A stretch of DNA of 64,000 bases from Caryophanales bacterium UBA6449 (GTDB lineage: Bacteria > Bacillota_I > Bacilli_A > RFN20 > CAG-288): the NCBI GenBank assembly GCA_002437105.1, contig DJOB01000006.1, positions 294,686 to 358,685 on the forward strand, written 5' to 3'. Of this stretch, positions 43,488 through 53,532 are shown in pieces (position 1 is the stretch's first letter; each line of letters begins with the position of its first letter). Made by a program: the position numbers and the translations under genes. The notes under the pieces are model-generated. The model ran no database searches. It had not been told where the DNA came from and saw only the letters and a program-made list of their open reading frames with translations.

Positions 43488-44400
43488 GAGGCGTATGGAG
43501 AAGACCTGGAAGAGGGTAGCGGAATCGGACAAGGAGCGACTGAGCAAACTGGTTATCCCTCGAGGCGTGAGCTTTAGGACCTTCAGGTATGTTGAGGACG
43601 ATAATCCGCTTCATACTCTCTCTATCTACTGGCCGAGCAATCGTACTTCCGATTCTCCGGTGGTGATAGATATCCATGGCGGTGGTTGGATGTATGGTTC
43701 CAAGGAGGTGAATCGGCCTTTCGATATTTCACTCGCCTCGCTGGGGGTGGCAGTGGTCGGTATCTCCTTTCGGCTCCTGCCGCAGACCGACCTCTCTGGC
43801 ATGCTTCAAGACATCTTTAAAGCGGTAGAGTTTGCCTATTCCAAGAGGATTGCGCTTCGTCTCGATTTCACTAAGACCTTTATCACGGGCGATAGCGCTG
43901 GAGGACAGTTAGCTGGTCTGATCACGGGGATGCAGGAGCTTCCCTTTCTTTTGGATAAGGTCGGTGTAAAACCTTTTCCATTCAAGATAAGAGCGGTAAA
44001 TTTCAATCATCCCGTTCCTTATATTAAGGATTCGGTAATAGTATCGGCCGGCAGATTAGCGAGCCGTCTGGGAGTGGATGAGATGATGCGCATGATGTTT
44101 GGTCCTCGACTCTTCCGAGATAAGAAGTATGCGAAGCTCTGCTCGGATTTTGATGCACTCATCGCCGATGTGAAGTCTTTCCCTCCCAGCCTGATAACCA
44201 CTTCTACTGGCGATAGGTCATTCAATGCGCAAGCGCATCACCTCTATGAGACGCTGAAGAATAGAGGGGTCGAGGTGGAGCTGTTTGAAGTGCCTGATGA
44301 GAAACACGTATACAACGTGATACACATGGATACTCCAATAGGTATAAAAGCCAATAAGAGAATTGTAAATTTCTTTATGATGCATCAAGGGAGAGACTGA
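43471..44400 (+). CDS. Alpha/beta hydrolase (esterase/lipase-like), second of a tandem pair
   Basis: 309 residues from the ATG at 43471, which has GAGGAGGG six bases upstream. It has a full hormone-sensitive-lipase type set: IDIHGGGWMYG, GISFRLLP, nucleophile elbow TGDSAGGQLAG, acid in STGDRSFN and His in DEKHVYNV. The preceding protein is similar in layout. Likely cytoplasmic carboxylesterase; substrate unknown. Confidence 0.87.
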   Translation: MSLIARRRMEKTWKRVAESDKERLSKLVIPRGVSFRTFRYVEDDNPLHTLSIYWPSNRTSDSPVVIDIHGGGWMYGSKEVNRPFDISLASLGVAVVGISFRLLPQTDLSGMLQDIFKAVEFAYSKRIALRLDFTKTFITGDSAGGQLAGLITGMQELPFLLDKVGVKPFPFKIRAVNFNHPVPYIKDSVIVSAGRLASRLGVDEMMRMMFGPRLFRDKKYAKLCSDFDALIADVKSFPPSLITTSTGDRSFNAQAHHLYETLKNRGVEVELFEVPDEKHVYNVIHMDTPIGIKANKRIVNFFMMHQGRD

Positions 44401-44469
44401 TATTAGTTTTATTTAGAAATATTTTCCTTAGATAACAATCTATAGATAAAAGTAAATGGACCATATCGG

Positions 44470-45021
44470 ATGCAAGAGATAGATTTTAGAGATATCGAGC
44501 TCAATGCGGATAGGATTTTCGCTGAGAATTGGGGCTTGCTCGCTGCTGGAGATAAGAGCGATTGGAACTGTATGACCATCAGTTGGGGGATGCTGGGATC
44601 CATCTGGGGGCAGGGCTGGGGTGAACCCAGCTGCATTGTCTTTGTTCGCCCTCAGCGCTATACCAAGATATTCATGGATAGATCCGTTAGATTCTCGATC
44701 TCCTTTTTCCCAAGGTCCAATCAAGAGGACTTGAGGTACCTCGGCTCTCATTCCCGGTGGCAGGTGCCAGACAAGGTTGAACATACCTGCTTGACTCCCG
44801 ATATTTTGAACGGTGAAGTTGTATTTAAGGAAGCGGTCCTCACACTCGTCTGTCGGAAGCTCTATCAGCAGACGATGAAAGAGGAATGCTTCATCGATCA
44901 GGATACGATTAAGAAGTGGTATCCCTTGAAGGATTTTCACGACCTCTATATCGCGAGAATCGAAAAGACACTGATTCCCGACGGTAGTTCAGTGTCTGAT
45001 CTCAAGAGACTTCTCAGCTAG
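44470..45021 (+). CDS. Flavin reductase-like (FMN split-barrel) protein
   Basis: 183 residues with NWGLLAAGDKSDWNCMTISWGMLGSIW near the N-terminus, the pattern of the DIM6/NTAB FMN-binding proteins common in gut Firmicutes. It probably binds FMN and reduces small substrates. No strong ribosome site is seen. It overlaps the end of a convergent ABC-2 permease gene by four bases. Confidence 0.8.
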   Translation: MQEIDFRDIELNADRIFAENWGLLAAGDKSDWNCMTISWGMLGSIWGQGWGEPSCIVFVRPQRYTKIFMDRSVRFSISFFPRSNQEDLRYLGSHSRWQVPDKVEHTCLTPDILNGEVVFKEAVLTLVCRKLYQQTMKEECFIDQDTIKKWYPLKDFHDLYIARIEKTLIPDGSSVSDLKRLLS

Positions 45022-45662
45022 ATATCTCTCTTCTTTAAAATATTTACCGATAGTAAGTATGAAGGGTAGAGGATCGCTGGGGCGATCGCTATCCCTATCA
45101 GAAGGTATATCCAAGAGTATTGGAACGAATCTATCGCCTTCTCTAGAGTTGGAATCAGTGCAGGGACGATTCCGAATATGCCGACGCCACCGATCAGACC
45201 AGTGGCTAGGGCGATGATGAAGGCGAGTGACCACTTTGGCGCATTTCTGAAATATATCGGTAGCAGGGTCGCATCGAAGAGGGTGAAGCAGATAACGCCG
45301 ATACCGGTGAGAGAGACGATATTTGTTATCGTATCGGTATTGTTTGATTCTGGGTATATCACTAGGTTAGATATGAGACCGAAAGGAATGCAGAGGAGTA
45401 GAAAGGCTACTTCAATAATTATCAGTACCAGGAATTTTGAAGCGATGTACTGCTTCTTGCTGATAGGGAGCAGCGAGGAGAACATGAAGTCGTTTCCTTC
45501 AGCCATGGTCGTGAGGATGGCGTTCAGGAAAGTCATGGGGTAGAAGTATATGAAGGCGTAGGGAAAATTAGGGGGAACGAAGAAGATCAGGACGAACAGG
45601 AAGAGCGTGTAGCAGATAGGTTTGACAACTAGTTTAAAATCTTTATAGATTAAAGTCTTCAT
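45018..45662 (-). CDS. ABC-2 family transporter permease (short type)
   Basis: 214 residues with about six membrane spans. MKTLIYKDFKLVVKPICY at the start and FSSLLPISKKQYIASKFL in the first loop match the ABC2_membrane_5 group that pairs with stand-alone ATPases in Firmicutes. It lies just downstream of its ATPase, overlapping by 20 bases, with GAGAGGAG before the ATG. Substrate unknown. Confidence 0.82.
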   Translation of the reverse strand: MKTLIYKDFKLVVKPICYTLFLFVLIFFVPPNFPYAFIYFYPMTFLNAILTTMAEGNDFMFSSLLPISKKQYIASKFLVLIIIEVAFLLLCIPFGLISNLVIYPESNNTDTITNIVSLTGIGVICFTLFDATLLPIYFRNAPKWSLAFIIALATGLIGGVGIFGIVPALIPTLEKAIDSFQYSWIYLLIGIAIAPAILYPSYLLSVNILKKRDI

Positions 45663-46515
45663 AGTTATCTCCTCTCTCGGTCAATACCATGATCTCCTCG
45701 ATGGAGGGTATCGTGGTCTTCAGGTCGGGTAGATCGCTCGGAACATCCTTAGCGTTCACTAGAGCTGAGAAGTGGTCCTGTTCGGTTTTTAAGCCGATTA
45801 TTGGAAGACTTTTAATCTCTTCTAATCTATTATCGGGTCCTTGGATCAAGCGGTAGGACGATTTGAAACTGACTAGACTTCCTGAATTGATCAGTCTTCC
45901 TCCCTTGATATAGATGATGTGATCGGCTACCTGTTCTAGATCCGATACTATCTGAGTCGAGAAGAGAATCGCACGTTCTCTGTCCTTGACGAAGTCTTTG
46001 AAGATCGAGAGGATCTCGTCTCTCGAGAAGGGGTCGAGTCCCGAGGTGGGTTCATCGAGGATCAACAGCTTTGCGTGGTGTGAAAGGGCGAGCGTCAGGA
46101 GGTATTTAGTCTTCATGCCGTTCGAGAGCTCTTTGAATCTCTTACCATCCTCGAGTTTGAATCTAGACATCAGCCGCGTATAGATGTCGTAGTCGAATCG
46201 CTTGTAGAATGGGGCGATGGCCGAGGTTATCGTCTTCAGCCTATCTTGGGGAAATATATTCAGACCACCCAACAGTAGCGATACGTCCTGCTTGAGCTGG
46301 ATGTCCGCGATCTCATCCGTGTTCTGTCCGAAGAGGGAGACTGTTCCCGATGTTTTTTCAATCAGGTTGTAGATGGCTTTGATTATGGTGGTCTTACCAG
46401 CGCCGTTCATTCCGATCATCCCGACGATACTGCCCGGTTCGATCGCGAAGGATATGTCCTTTAGTTTGAAGGTCTTGTAATCCTTGCTGAGGTTTTCTAC
46501 TCTGAGTATTTCCAT
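45643..46515 (-). CDS. ABC transporter ATPase (ABC-2 partner)
   Basis: About 290 residues with Walker A GMNGAGKTT, signature LSNGMKTKYLLTLALS, Walker B LLILDEPTSGLDP and ILFSTQIVSDLE with Gln in place of the usual switch His. The signature and the STQI motif match the YtrB/BcrA-like group. I choose the ATG at 46515, just after the Nudix stop; the earlier ATG at 46542 is possible. Second gene of the unit Nudix-ATPase-permease. Confidence 0.87.
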   Translation of the reverse strand: MEILRVENLSKDYKTFKLKDISFAIEPGSIVGMIGMNGAGKTTIIKAIYNLIEKTSGTVSLFGQNTDEIADIQLKQDVSLLLGGLNIFPQDRLKTITSAIAPFYKRFDYDIYTRLMSRFKLEDGKRFKELSNGMKTKYLLTLALSHHAKLLILDEPTSGLDPFSRDEILSIFKDFVKDRERAILFSTQIVSDLEQVADHIIYIKGGRLINSGSLVSFKSSYRLIQGPDNRLEEIKSLPIIGLKTEQDHFSALVNAKDVPSDLPDLKTTIPSIEEIMVLTERGDNYEDFNL

Positions 46516-46520
46516 AGGTG

Positions 46521-46982
46521 TTACTCCAGCGTTCTCTTCCAACTGTTATCAGGTTGTTTTCTAAAAACGATGTCGGTTATCTCGGGATTAGAACACACTT
46601 CGAGTATCGCATCCATGTCAGCGGCCCAATCGTCTTTGGCGATATCTTCTAACTTCGCGAATCTGAGCTTGCCCTCGACGGAATCGTGTAGCTGACCGGT
46701 AAACTTATTCGCTGAGTAGATGAAGACCAGATAGGCATCCTGTCCCTCGGTGGTCTTGAATTCCATGATCCCCTCGAGCTTAGGATTCAGGATTGTAAGA
46801 CCCGTCTCTTCTTTTATCTCTCGCTTGATGCTATCGACGATCGTCTCGCCTCTTTCGACATGTCCGCCGGGGAGAGTCCATCCTGGCCAATCCTTTTTTA
46901 GTCTCTTCTGGATGAGAAAACGTCCTTGATCATCTCTGATCAAGCACATATTAGTCATTTCCACTCTGAGTGTTCTATCCAT
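46521..46982 (-). CDS. Nudix hydrolase, 8-oxo-dGTP diphosphatase-like
   Basis: 153 residues with GGHVERGETIVDSIKREIKEETGL, a complete Nudix box, preceded by WPGWTLP. The layout resembles MutT/YtkD-type nucleotide-pool cleaning enzymes. AAGGAG precedes the ATG. Start of a small minus-strand unit with an ABC-2 exporter. Confidence 0.87.
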   Translation of the reverse strand: MDRTLRVEMTNMCLIRDDQGRFLIQKRLKKDWPGWTLPGGHVERGETIVDSIKREIKEETGLTILNPKLEGIMEFKTTEGQDAYLVFIYSANKFTGQLHDSVEGKLRFAKLEDIAKDDWAADMDAILEVCSNPEITDIVFRKQPDNSWKRTLE

Positions 46983-47060
46983 ATGAACTCCTTAGCCGAG
47001 GTTGATTCTATCAAAAAGTAACTTTGGTAAAAAAGCGACATGCCACTCTGAAAGGGAAGA

Positions 47061-47087
47061 TAAAAGGCTAGAAATCTCTTCTAGCCT
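47061..47087 (-). terminator. Terminator of the surface glycosylation operon
   Basis: AGGCTAGAA and TTCTAGCCT form a 9-bp stem followed by TTTTAT on the minus strand, shortly after the GT39-like gene. Confidence 0.82.
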
Positions 47088-47115
47088 CAGCGTATTTAAG
47101 TCCGTTTCTATGTTA

Positions 47116-48753
47116 TTAAACGGCCGCCAGATAGAACAGGCTGGACGCGGCGGCATAGATGCAGACATCGACATTCAAGGCTGAAATCAGATGGTTGGTG
47201 GGATTATCCTTCTGAAGGCTGTAGGCGTCGTTGAAGCGGGTCGCCAGCATCGCGAATCCGAGGAGGATGGGGACGATGTAGCGGAAGTCCATAGTGCAGC
47301 CGTAGGGCATCTTGATGTTGAAGTAGAACATCATCAAGACCTCGGAGAGGATGAGAGCCACCGCAAAACCATAGTCTTTTCTTACGATGCCCTTCTTCTG
47401 AACTAGATACGCGATACCTATAGTGACGAACAGGAAGAATTGCACATAGGCAGCGACGAAAGCGACGAAGGCGAAGGCTTCTCCCTGCCAATATGAGAAT
47501 TCACCGAAGATGGAGGTTTTCACGAGGTAGGTGGGGAGGTTATAGTCCTCGAAGGGTGAGGCGAAGAAAACATTGGTGGTCAGGTCGTGGATGGACAGAG
47601 GAGTCAGGAAGCGACTGAAGAAGTTGACATCAGCCACCGATAGAGCTGAATTGAGGTTGGAGAACACCCAACCGAAGGGGAAGCCCATCACGAAGTGGGA
47701 ATAGAAGACGAACCAGAGACCTAGGGGAGCTGCAATGCCGAGGAATATTAGATACTGTCCTATCAGGGATCCGACCCTGTCCTTGGCGCGTATCCTTTCG
47801 ATGAGGACGACGAGGAAGCAGAAGGCCATCGGCAGGGCGATGATCGCTCCGTTGAGTTTGGTCATCATGGCCAGGCCGATAGAAGCAGCCGCTAGGAGCA
47901 GGGGGATGATTCCTCTTTTATTCTTATAGAATCTCAGGGTGAAATAGAGGCTTAGGCTCGATAGCATCACGCATAGAGTATCGTTGTTCAGCTGCCCTCC
48001 CAGCTGAACCAGACGGGGGAAGAAGAAGCAGAAAATCGCACCGATCAGGAGTCCCTTCTCAGTTTTGGCGAAGAGGCTGACCGATCTGAAGAAGAAGAAA
48101 GAGGCGATCAGGGAGTAGAAGCAGGAGAGGATCTGGTTGGCGCCGTAGAGGTTGTAGAGATCGAGGGCAGAATCTTGGGTGTATCCCATAGCGATCCAAG
48201 GCTTGAGGTAATCGATGTTGATATCTTTCATGCGACAGAGGGAGAGGAAGGGTTGAAAGAGTCGCATGAACATGCCTTGGATGAAGGCGTTCAGCGGTGG
48301 GTGATAGAACTGATAGGCAGTCTCTGGCGTGTTGTACTGGGTCGGCAGTTTTCCAGTGAGGTAGAAGCTGACGGCGTAGGGGAAGTGACCATCCTGCCTA
48401 GTTCCGGTGGAGAAGGTGTCGTACTGCCTCAGCGTCATCGGGGTTACCAGCATGTAGCAGAGGTGCACGAATACGGAAGCGAGAAACAGGATCAGCAGCA
48501 ATCTTCGGGTGGTGAGCTTTCCCGTCAGTTTCAGGTAGATTCCCACGCAAGCGATGATCATGATCATGGAGACGGAGAAGATCTGGGCGATCATGCCGTT
48601 TCGCACGACTCCGTATAGCGGTTTGAAGATCAGGTAGGAAGCGAAGATCAGGATGAAGATGAGAGCGAAGAGGAGCGTCTCCCACCACGCCCGGTTTTTA
48701 AAGTCCAACAGGTCTTTAGGTTTTCGACTATCGCTTGGAGCTGTTTCCATCAT
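47116..48753 (-). CDS. Membrane glycosyltransferase, GT39/ArnT-like
   Basis: About 545 residues with some 11-12 membrane spans. The first large external loop holds [19 protein letters not shown] and [12 protein letters not shown], where the Asp and Pro-rich patterns are typical of dolichyl-phosphate-mannose-type (GT39/PMT) enzymes that use lipid-linked sugars outside the membrane. I choose the ATG at 48753 or 48750, after GAGGAGAAGG; upstream frame codons overlap the preceding gene. It is the last gene of a three-gene operon with a polyprenyl-phosphate sugar synthase. Confidence 0.8.
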   Translation of the reverse strand: MMETAPSDSRKPKDLLDFKNRAWWETLLFALIFILIFASYLIFKPLYGVVRNGMIAQIFSVSMIMIIACVGIYLKLTGKLTTRRLLLILFLASVFVHLCYMLVTPMTLRQYDTFSTGTRQDGHFPYAVSFYLTGKLPTQYNTPETAYQFYHPPLNAFIQGMFMRLFQPFLSLCRMKDINIDYLKPWIAMGYTQDSALDLYNLYGANQILSCFYSLIASFFFFRSVSLFAKTEKGLLIGAIFCFFFPRLVQLGGQLNNDTLCVMLSSLSLYFTLRFYKNKRGIIPLLLAAASIGLAMMTKLNGAIIALPMAFCFLVVLIERIRAKDRVGSLIGQYLIFLGIAAPLGLWFVFYSHFVMGFPFGWVFSNLNSALSVADVNFFSRFLTPLSIHDLTTNVFFASPFEDYNLPTYLVKTSIFGEFSYWQGEAFAFVAFVAAYVQFFLFVTIGIAYLVQKKGIVRKDYGFAVALILSEVLMMFYFNIKMPYGCTMDFRYIVPILLGFAMLATRFNDAYSLQKDNPTNHLISALNVDVCIYAAASSLFYLAAV

Positions 48754-50299
48754 TTTCCTTCTCCTCGTGATAGCTCTGCTCCGTATTGACATTCCAGAGT
48801 TCATCCTTGCTGGTATCGCCTTTGATGATGTGTCTAGCGGCGAGGATGGCCGTCATCATCGAATGGTCCATATTGTTGTAGCGGTGTTGTCCATTCCTTC
48901 CGACGCAGAAGAGATTGTCAATAGTATTAAGATAATCTTTAACCTTATCAAATTGTGAATAGGTTCCAAAGTAGGCGGGATAGGCTTTCCGGATTTTGAC
49001 CTGGGTTGAATCGAGGATGTCATCAGCTGAGGCGATCACACCTATCTCCACGAGTTCGCCGATAGCTTTGGCGATGAACTTCTCTTTCTCCATCGTCCAC
49101 ATCGCATCGCCCTCGTTGCAGAAGTACTCGAGTCCGATCCAGACTTTCGTATTGTCCTTCACCATGTAGGGAGACCAGTTGTTGAATATCTGGATCCGTC
49201 CCAGTCTCACCTCGCGGTCCTGAACATAGATCCAGGTGTCGGGGACACGATCGTACAGGGTCTTTAGCTTGGTCTCATTGTGGATCTTCAGCTTATCCAC
49301 TAGCAGACCTACGGTGATGAAGTCGCGATAGGGAAGCTCGGTGGCGATGCGGTAGACTTCCTCGCCGGTCTTCTGTTGACCGATGGATTCGATGAGATCC
49401 TTGATGGGCATGGAAGATACATAGTAATCTCCCTGGTATTCTTTACCGCCTGCCCGCAGGGAAGCGATATTTCCTCTGTCGTCTAGAGATATGCCGTCCA
49501 CCTGGGCGTTGAAGATGATCTCACCACCCATTTCGATGATCTTCTTCGCCATCTCCTCGTACAGCTGTCCCGGTCCCTTCTTGGGGTACATGAATTCCTC
49601 GATCAGCGAGGTTTCCTTCTTCTTGCTATTCTTGACGAAGGGTTTCTGAAGGATATTTAAAATGGCTTTACTCAGGGATAGACCTTTGACGCGCTGGCGT
49701 CCCCAATCAGCGGAGATGTCCTTAGGATCGCGGCCCCAGACCTTAGCCGTGTAATCCTCGAAGAACATCTGATAGAGCGGTTTGCCGAAGCGGTTGATGT
49801 AGAAATCCGCGAGATTGTTTTCCTTTCTCTTGTGTATAGCGCTGCCGAGGTAGCCGAATCCCGCCTGCATCGTCTTTTTGAAACCCATATTGTGGAAGGT
49901 CTGCCACTTGAGAGATATGGGGTAGTCGAAGAAGCGCCGGTTGAAATAGATACGGCTCACTCTTCTTCGCCTGAGCATGATCTCGTCGGTCTTCTCCGGA
50001 TCGGGTCCCCCGGGAGCTAACTGTACCTTTCGATCGATGGCGCGGTCGTCGCTCGCGGGTGCTCCCTGCAGGGGCATCACTTCCAGCCATATCCTGTTCA
50101 CCTCATCGAGTTTGGTGAAGAAGCGGTGTCCACCGATATCCATGCGGTTCCCGTGGTAAGAGACGGTCTGAGAGATGCCACCGATAACGTGATCGGAGGC
50201 TTCAAGGATGATCGGATGAAGATCTTTTCCCTCTTTGAGAAGGGTGTAAGCGGCAGTTAGACCAGCGGGACCGGCTCCGATGATTATTATATTTTTCAT
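48728..50299 (-). CDS. FAD-dependent oxidoreductase, UDP-galactopyranose mutase/amine oxidase-like
   Basis: 523 residues with a dinucleotide fold [35 protein letters not shown], a central segment with [20 protein letters not shown] and C-terminal [22 protein letters not shown]. Such proteins occur in polysaccharide clusters and resemble both UDP-galactopyranose mutases and protoporphyrinogen oxidase-like flavoproteins; the exact reaction is unclear. It lies between two glycosyltransferase genes, so a role in sugar or lipid-carrier modification is likely. Confidence 0.85.
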   Translation of the reverse strand: MKNIIIIGAGPAGLTAAYTLLKEGKDLHPIILEASDHVIGGISQTVSYHGNRMDIGGHRFFTKLDEVNRIWLEVMPLQGAPASDDRAIDRKVQLAPGGPDPEKTDEIMLRRRRVSRIYFNRRFFDYPISLKWQTFHNMGFKKTMQAGFGYLGSAIHKRKENNLADFYINRFGKPLYQMFFEDYTAKVWGRDPKDISADWGRQRVKGLSLSKAILNILQKPFVKNSKKKETSLIEEFMYPKKGPGQLYEEMAKKIIEMGGEIIFNAQVDGISLDDRGNIASLRAGGKEYQGDYYVSSMPIKDLIESIGQQKTGEEVYRIATELPYRDFITVGLLVDKLKIHNETKLKTLYDRVPDTWIYVQDREVRLGRIQIFNNWSPYMVKDNTKVWIGLEYFCNEGDAMWTMEKEKFIAKAIGELVEIGVIASADDILDSTQVKIRKAYPAYFGTYSQFDKVKDYLNTIDNLFCVGRNGQHRYNNMDHSMMTAILAARHIIKGDTSKDELWNVNTEQSYHEEKENDGNSSKR

Positions 50300-50346
50300 A
50301 GTATGTTCCTTTCTCTCTGCAGAAAATTATAAGCGCTAGGGAGCTG

Positions 50347-51321
50347 CTATCTATTTTTATCTTCAGGCGATCTGATGCTGTCGATAAAGAAGCTGGGGCG
50401 CCCGCGGGTATTGATTAGGATATTGTGGAGATAGACGCCTAAGAATCCCACGAAGAAGATGATGAGGAACACACCGAAGAGTATGAAGAGGATGATGGTA
50501 AGAATCATCATCGAGGTCACAGCGGAGAAGCTGATGACTCCCGTATCGGAGAGGAAGAAGAGAATCAGAAATATCAGGGCGAGAGGGAGCGAGACAGCTG
50601 CACCGATCGCCCCTATTTTAATCGGTAGGTAGAGGGGTTTAGCCGTCGCGGCCGAGATGATGTCGAAGGCGTAGTTGACCATTTTGTCGAGGTTGTACTT
50701 GCTCTGGCCCGCCACTCTCTTCTTCCGCACGAAATCGATCTGGCAGGATCTATATCCGATCAGAGGTATCTCGGCGACGAGGAGCCGGTCCTTCTCGGGA
50801 AGGACTAGGATCGTATCCAGTGCCTTTCGGGAGAGACCGCGAAAACAGTTGACATTCTCTGGAATCACATTCTTCTTTTCGAGTTTGTTCGTCAGTTTAT
50901 AGAAGAATCCAGCCGACTCTCTCTTGAAGGCGGAATCGGTCTGGCGCGAGACTCGGTGAGGTGAAACGACCTCGTATCCTTCGCGGAATTTTTCGCATAT
51001 ATCCTTGATCAGGCAGACTGGATCCTGCAGGTCGATATCCATCATGATGACATAGTCGCCCTTCGCGACTGAGAGGCCGGCGGTGAGGGCGGGATTCTGT
51101 CCGGAATTTCGCGACAGATCGACGATCGTGAAATCGTTTCTCCGTTCATAGATGCTGTTCATGACCTCGAGGGTCTTATCTGTGGAGCCATCGTTGATGA
51201 GGATGAAGCGGAAAGTAAAATCGGGAATATCCTTGGTGATCTGGTCGACAGCCGCGAAGAATAGCGGTATGGTCTGCTCCTCGTTGTAGCAGGGCGAAAC
51301 GATATCTACTACTTTATTCAT
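50347..51321 (-). CDS. Polyprenyl-phosphate glycosyltransferase, GT2 (GtrB/DPM1-like)
   Basis: 324 residues. The catalytic GT2 domain has DIVSPCYNEEQTIP, ILINDGSTDKT and the metal motif MDIDLQDP; two membrane spans lie near the C-terminus (about 232-256 and 268-295). This architecture transfers a sugar from a nucleotide donor to undecaprenyl phosphate. GAGAGGAGG precedes the ATG. First gene of the operon with the FAD enzyme and the GT39-like transferase, which could use its product. Confidence 0.9.
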   Translation of the reverse strand: MNKVVDIVSPCYNEEQTIPLFFAAVDQITKDIPDFTFRFILINDGSTDKTLEVMNSIYERRNDFTIVDLSRNSGQNPALTAGLSVAKGDYVIMMDIDLQDPVCLIKDICEKFREGYEVVSPHRVSRQTDSAFKRESAGFFYKLTNKLEKKNVIPENVNCFRGLSRKALDTILVLPEKDRLLVAEIPLIGYRSCQIDFVRKKRVAGQSKYNLDKMVNYAFDIISAATAKPLYLPIKIGAIGAAVSLPLALIFLILFFLSDTGVISFSAVTSMMILTIILFILFGVFLIIFFVGFLGVYLHNILINTRGRPSFFIDSIRSPEDKNR

Positions 51322-51514
51322 GCAGTTCCTCCTCTCCTTTAATGATTTATTTTATACGGAGGAGCTTTTATACGATAAAAGTATTTATGCCAAGACCTCA
51401 GTCAAGGTAAAAGTTGGAAATTATTTTAGTTTTTCTCTTTGGATATTGAACGTTTTTATGACAATCGTTCAAAAATAGGAAGGACTGGGTAGATTCTATT
51501 GCTGGTGACGAGTC

Positions 51515-52762
51515 CTATATCAGGACCTGTGAATTATCGCTCTCCTTCTTCTTCCGAGCATACGAGATGAGATAGCAGGGAATCGAGAGCGCCTGGGCGG
51601 CGATAGAGACGACGATGAGGGCGATGATGGAGGTGTCGTAGAGAGCACCCATGAGCCAGCTCCCGAGGAATCCGAAGAGGCCGAAGGAACATTCGAATAT
51701 GCCATAGCCGGTGGCGCGGCTATCCTTGGGTACCATGGTGGTCACGACAGCTTTCATGATAGATTCTTGGGCTCCCATGCCGATGCCCCAGAGGGCGACG
51801 CCTATCAGTAGCATCGGTACTGAAGCGAAGTTGAAGATGAATAGCGAGAAGATGCTCGAAAGCGCGGTGGCGATGATGAGCGAAAGAACGCCGAATCTAT
51901 CGTAGAGTCGACCGAAGATCAGAGCGGATATAGCGTCGATGATCATCGCTCCGGAGTAGATGAGCGGGAGGGTCTGTGGAGTGATTATCTTGCTGCCAGC
52001 ATCGACGAATACTTTAGTGATGTGCATTCCTATGAGAGAGTAGTCGAGGAATCCGAGGGCGAAGAGACTGATGCCGGCGATGTATAGAACGAAGCTCGCT
52101 CTCATCTTGAATTTCTCTCTCTTCTTAGGCTGAGGCTCGAAGTTCTCTGGATTGGGGAATTTGTGCTTGGTGAAGAGGAGCATGAAAATGGTCGCTAGAG
52201 CGGGTATCAGCAGGAGCAGGAAGCAGAAGGCGTAGGTGCGATAGGTATCGCTGTCCACTTTGAAAAGCATGATCACATATAGGAACAGCGGGCCCAAGAA
52301 GGCTCCGATCTGATCGAGCATCTCTTGGATGCCAAAGCTTTTACCAACTTTTTCCTGAGTAGCGGCAAACGATAAAATTGTATCTTTAGAAGGCTTTTTT
52401 ATAGCTTTTCCAACTCTTTGAATACTAAGTAGAACGCAAGCCCAGATCCAGCCGTGCGGGCCCACGAATGCCATCAGGGGTACAACCAGGGTATCGATCA
52501 GGTAACCGGCGATGGTGAGCGCCCAATACTTTTTGGTTCGGTCGGCAATCTTTCCAAAGACATAGCGGAGCGAATAGCCGAGGAGTTCACCTAATCCCGA
52601 GATGAAACCGATGGTGGTCGCGGAGGCCCCGATCAGCGAGAGATACGATCCTTGAATGCTGGCCGCTCCTTCGTGTGTCATATCTGAAAGCAGACTCACG
52701 ACGCCGAATAGGAGGATGAATACCATCGCGGGTGAGATGCGTCTATTTTCCTTATTTTTCAT
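51515..52762 (-). CDS. MFS transporter in a marR operon
   Basis: 415 residues and about 12 membrane spans, with GYSLRYVFGKIADRTKKYW after span 2 and a charged central loop (PENFEPQPKKREKFKMR). It resembles drug-efflux type MFS proteins. The start overlaps the upstream MarR gene by 11 bases, so the pair is translated together and probably regulated by MarR binding a toxic ligand. Confidence 0.85.
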   Translation of the reverse strand: MKNKENRRISPAMVFILLFGVVSLLSDMTHEGAASIQGSYLSLIGASATTIGFISGLGELLGYSLRYVFGKIADRTKKYWALTIAGYLIDTLVVPLMAFVGPHGWIWACVLLSIQRVGKAIKKPSKDTILSFAATQEKVGKSFGIQEMLDQIGAFLGPLFLYVIMLFKVDSDTYRTYAFCFLLLLIPALATIFMLLFTKHKFPNPENFEPQPKKREKFKMRASFVLYIAGISLFALGFLDYSLIGMHITKVFVDAGSKIITPQTLPLIYSGAMIIDAISALIFGRLYDRFGVLSLIIATALSSIFSLFIFNFASVPMLLIGVALWGIGMGAQESIMKAVVTTMVPKDSRATGYGIFECSFGLFGFLGSWLMGALYDTSIIALIVVSIAAQALSIPCYLISYARKKKESDNSQVLI

Positions 52763-53225
52763 AGTTTTGTTCCTCTATGATTTTTCTGATATTTGGAAAG
52801 CCTGCCTTACTTTCGGCTTTAGAGCGCAGATAGATCTTTTCGAGCAGATGGGCGAAGGTGCCCCTTTCCTGCTCGGTCAAACCCTCCAGGAGATATTCGT
52901 AATAGGCCGTTTCGACATGGCGCTTCGATACTTTCAGTTCCTCAGCTTTTTCAGTCGGGTAGATCAGGGATGATCTGTTATCGTCTGGATCCTTCTTTTT
53001 GATCAGGTACCCTTTCTTTACCAGACTGGCTACTTCTCGGGCGACTGCTGCCTTATCTGTGCCCAATATCTGGCATATGTTGGATTGGCTGATGCCATCG
53101 TGTTTTCTCACGACATGGATCAGATCGAATTCAGAAGTGCCGATGCCATCGCGCTTCAATGTTCGCACGGCTAGTTTATTCACTTCGCGGGCAATCTTGG
53201 TTATTTCCGCCTTTGTTATATCCAT
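52752..53225 (-). CDS. MarR-family transcriptional regulator
   Basis: 157 residues with a winged helix: GISQSNICQILGTDKAAVAREVASLVKKGYLIKKKDPDDNRSSLIYPTEKAE contains the recognition helix and the DxRS wing typical of MarR. It probably represses itself and the downstream MFS gene by binding the palindrome at 53255-53268. Confidence 0.92.
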   Translation of the reverse strand: MDITKAEITKIAREVNKLAVRTLKRDGIGTSEFDLIHVVRKHDGISQSNICQILGTDKAAVAREVASLVKKGYLIKKKDPDDNRSSLIYPTEKAEELKVSKRHVETAYYEYLLEGLTEQERGTFAHLLEKIYLRSKAESKAGFPNIRKIIEEQNYEK

Positions 53226-53254
53226 ATCTCGCCTCGTCTATAGGTCATATATTT

Positions 53255-53268
53255 GTTGATATATCAAC
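53255..53268 (-). promoter_or_regulatory. Palindromic operator upstream of marR
   Basis: GTTGATATATCAAC is a perfect 14-base palindrome 30 bases upstream of the MarR start, overlapping a TTGATA that could be the -35. This size and symmetry fit MarR dimer sites. Confidence 0.65.
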
Positions 53269-53532
53269 TAACCTGAACATGCTACTACAAAATTTAAAGT
53301 CTGGAGAGCGGTTTCGATGGATTGTTAGAATCCAGTTGATTCGGAATTTTAAAGAGCGGACGAATGATAGATCGGTAAGATATGTTCTTTAAAGGTGTGG
53401 CTCTGCTATCTTAAATAGAGCAGCAATGCCGATATTGGTAAAATATCCCCGGAGATGATGCGGGTTACATCAAGGCAGATCTATATCACCTCTCGGAAGA
53501 GAATATAGCTATAACAACTTTGGAGGAGAGCG

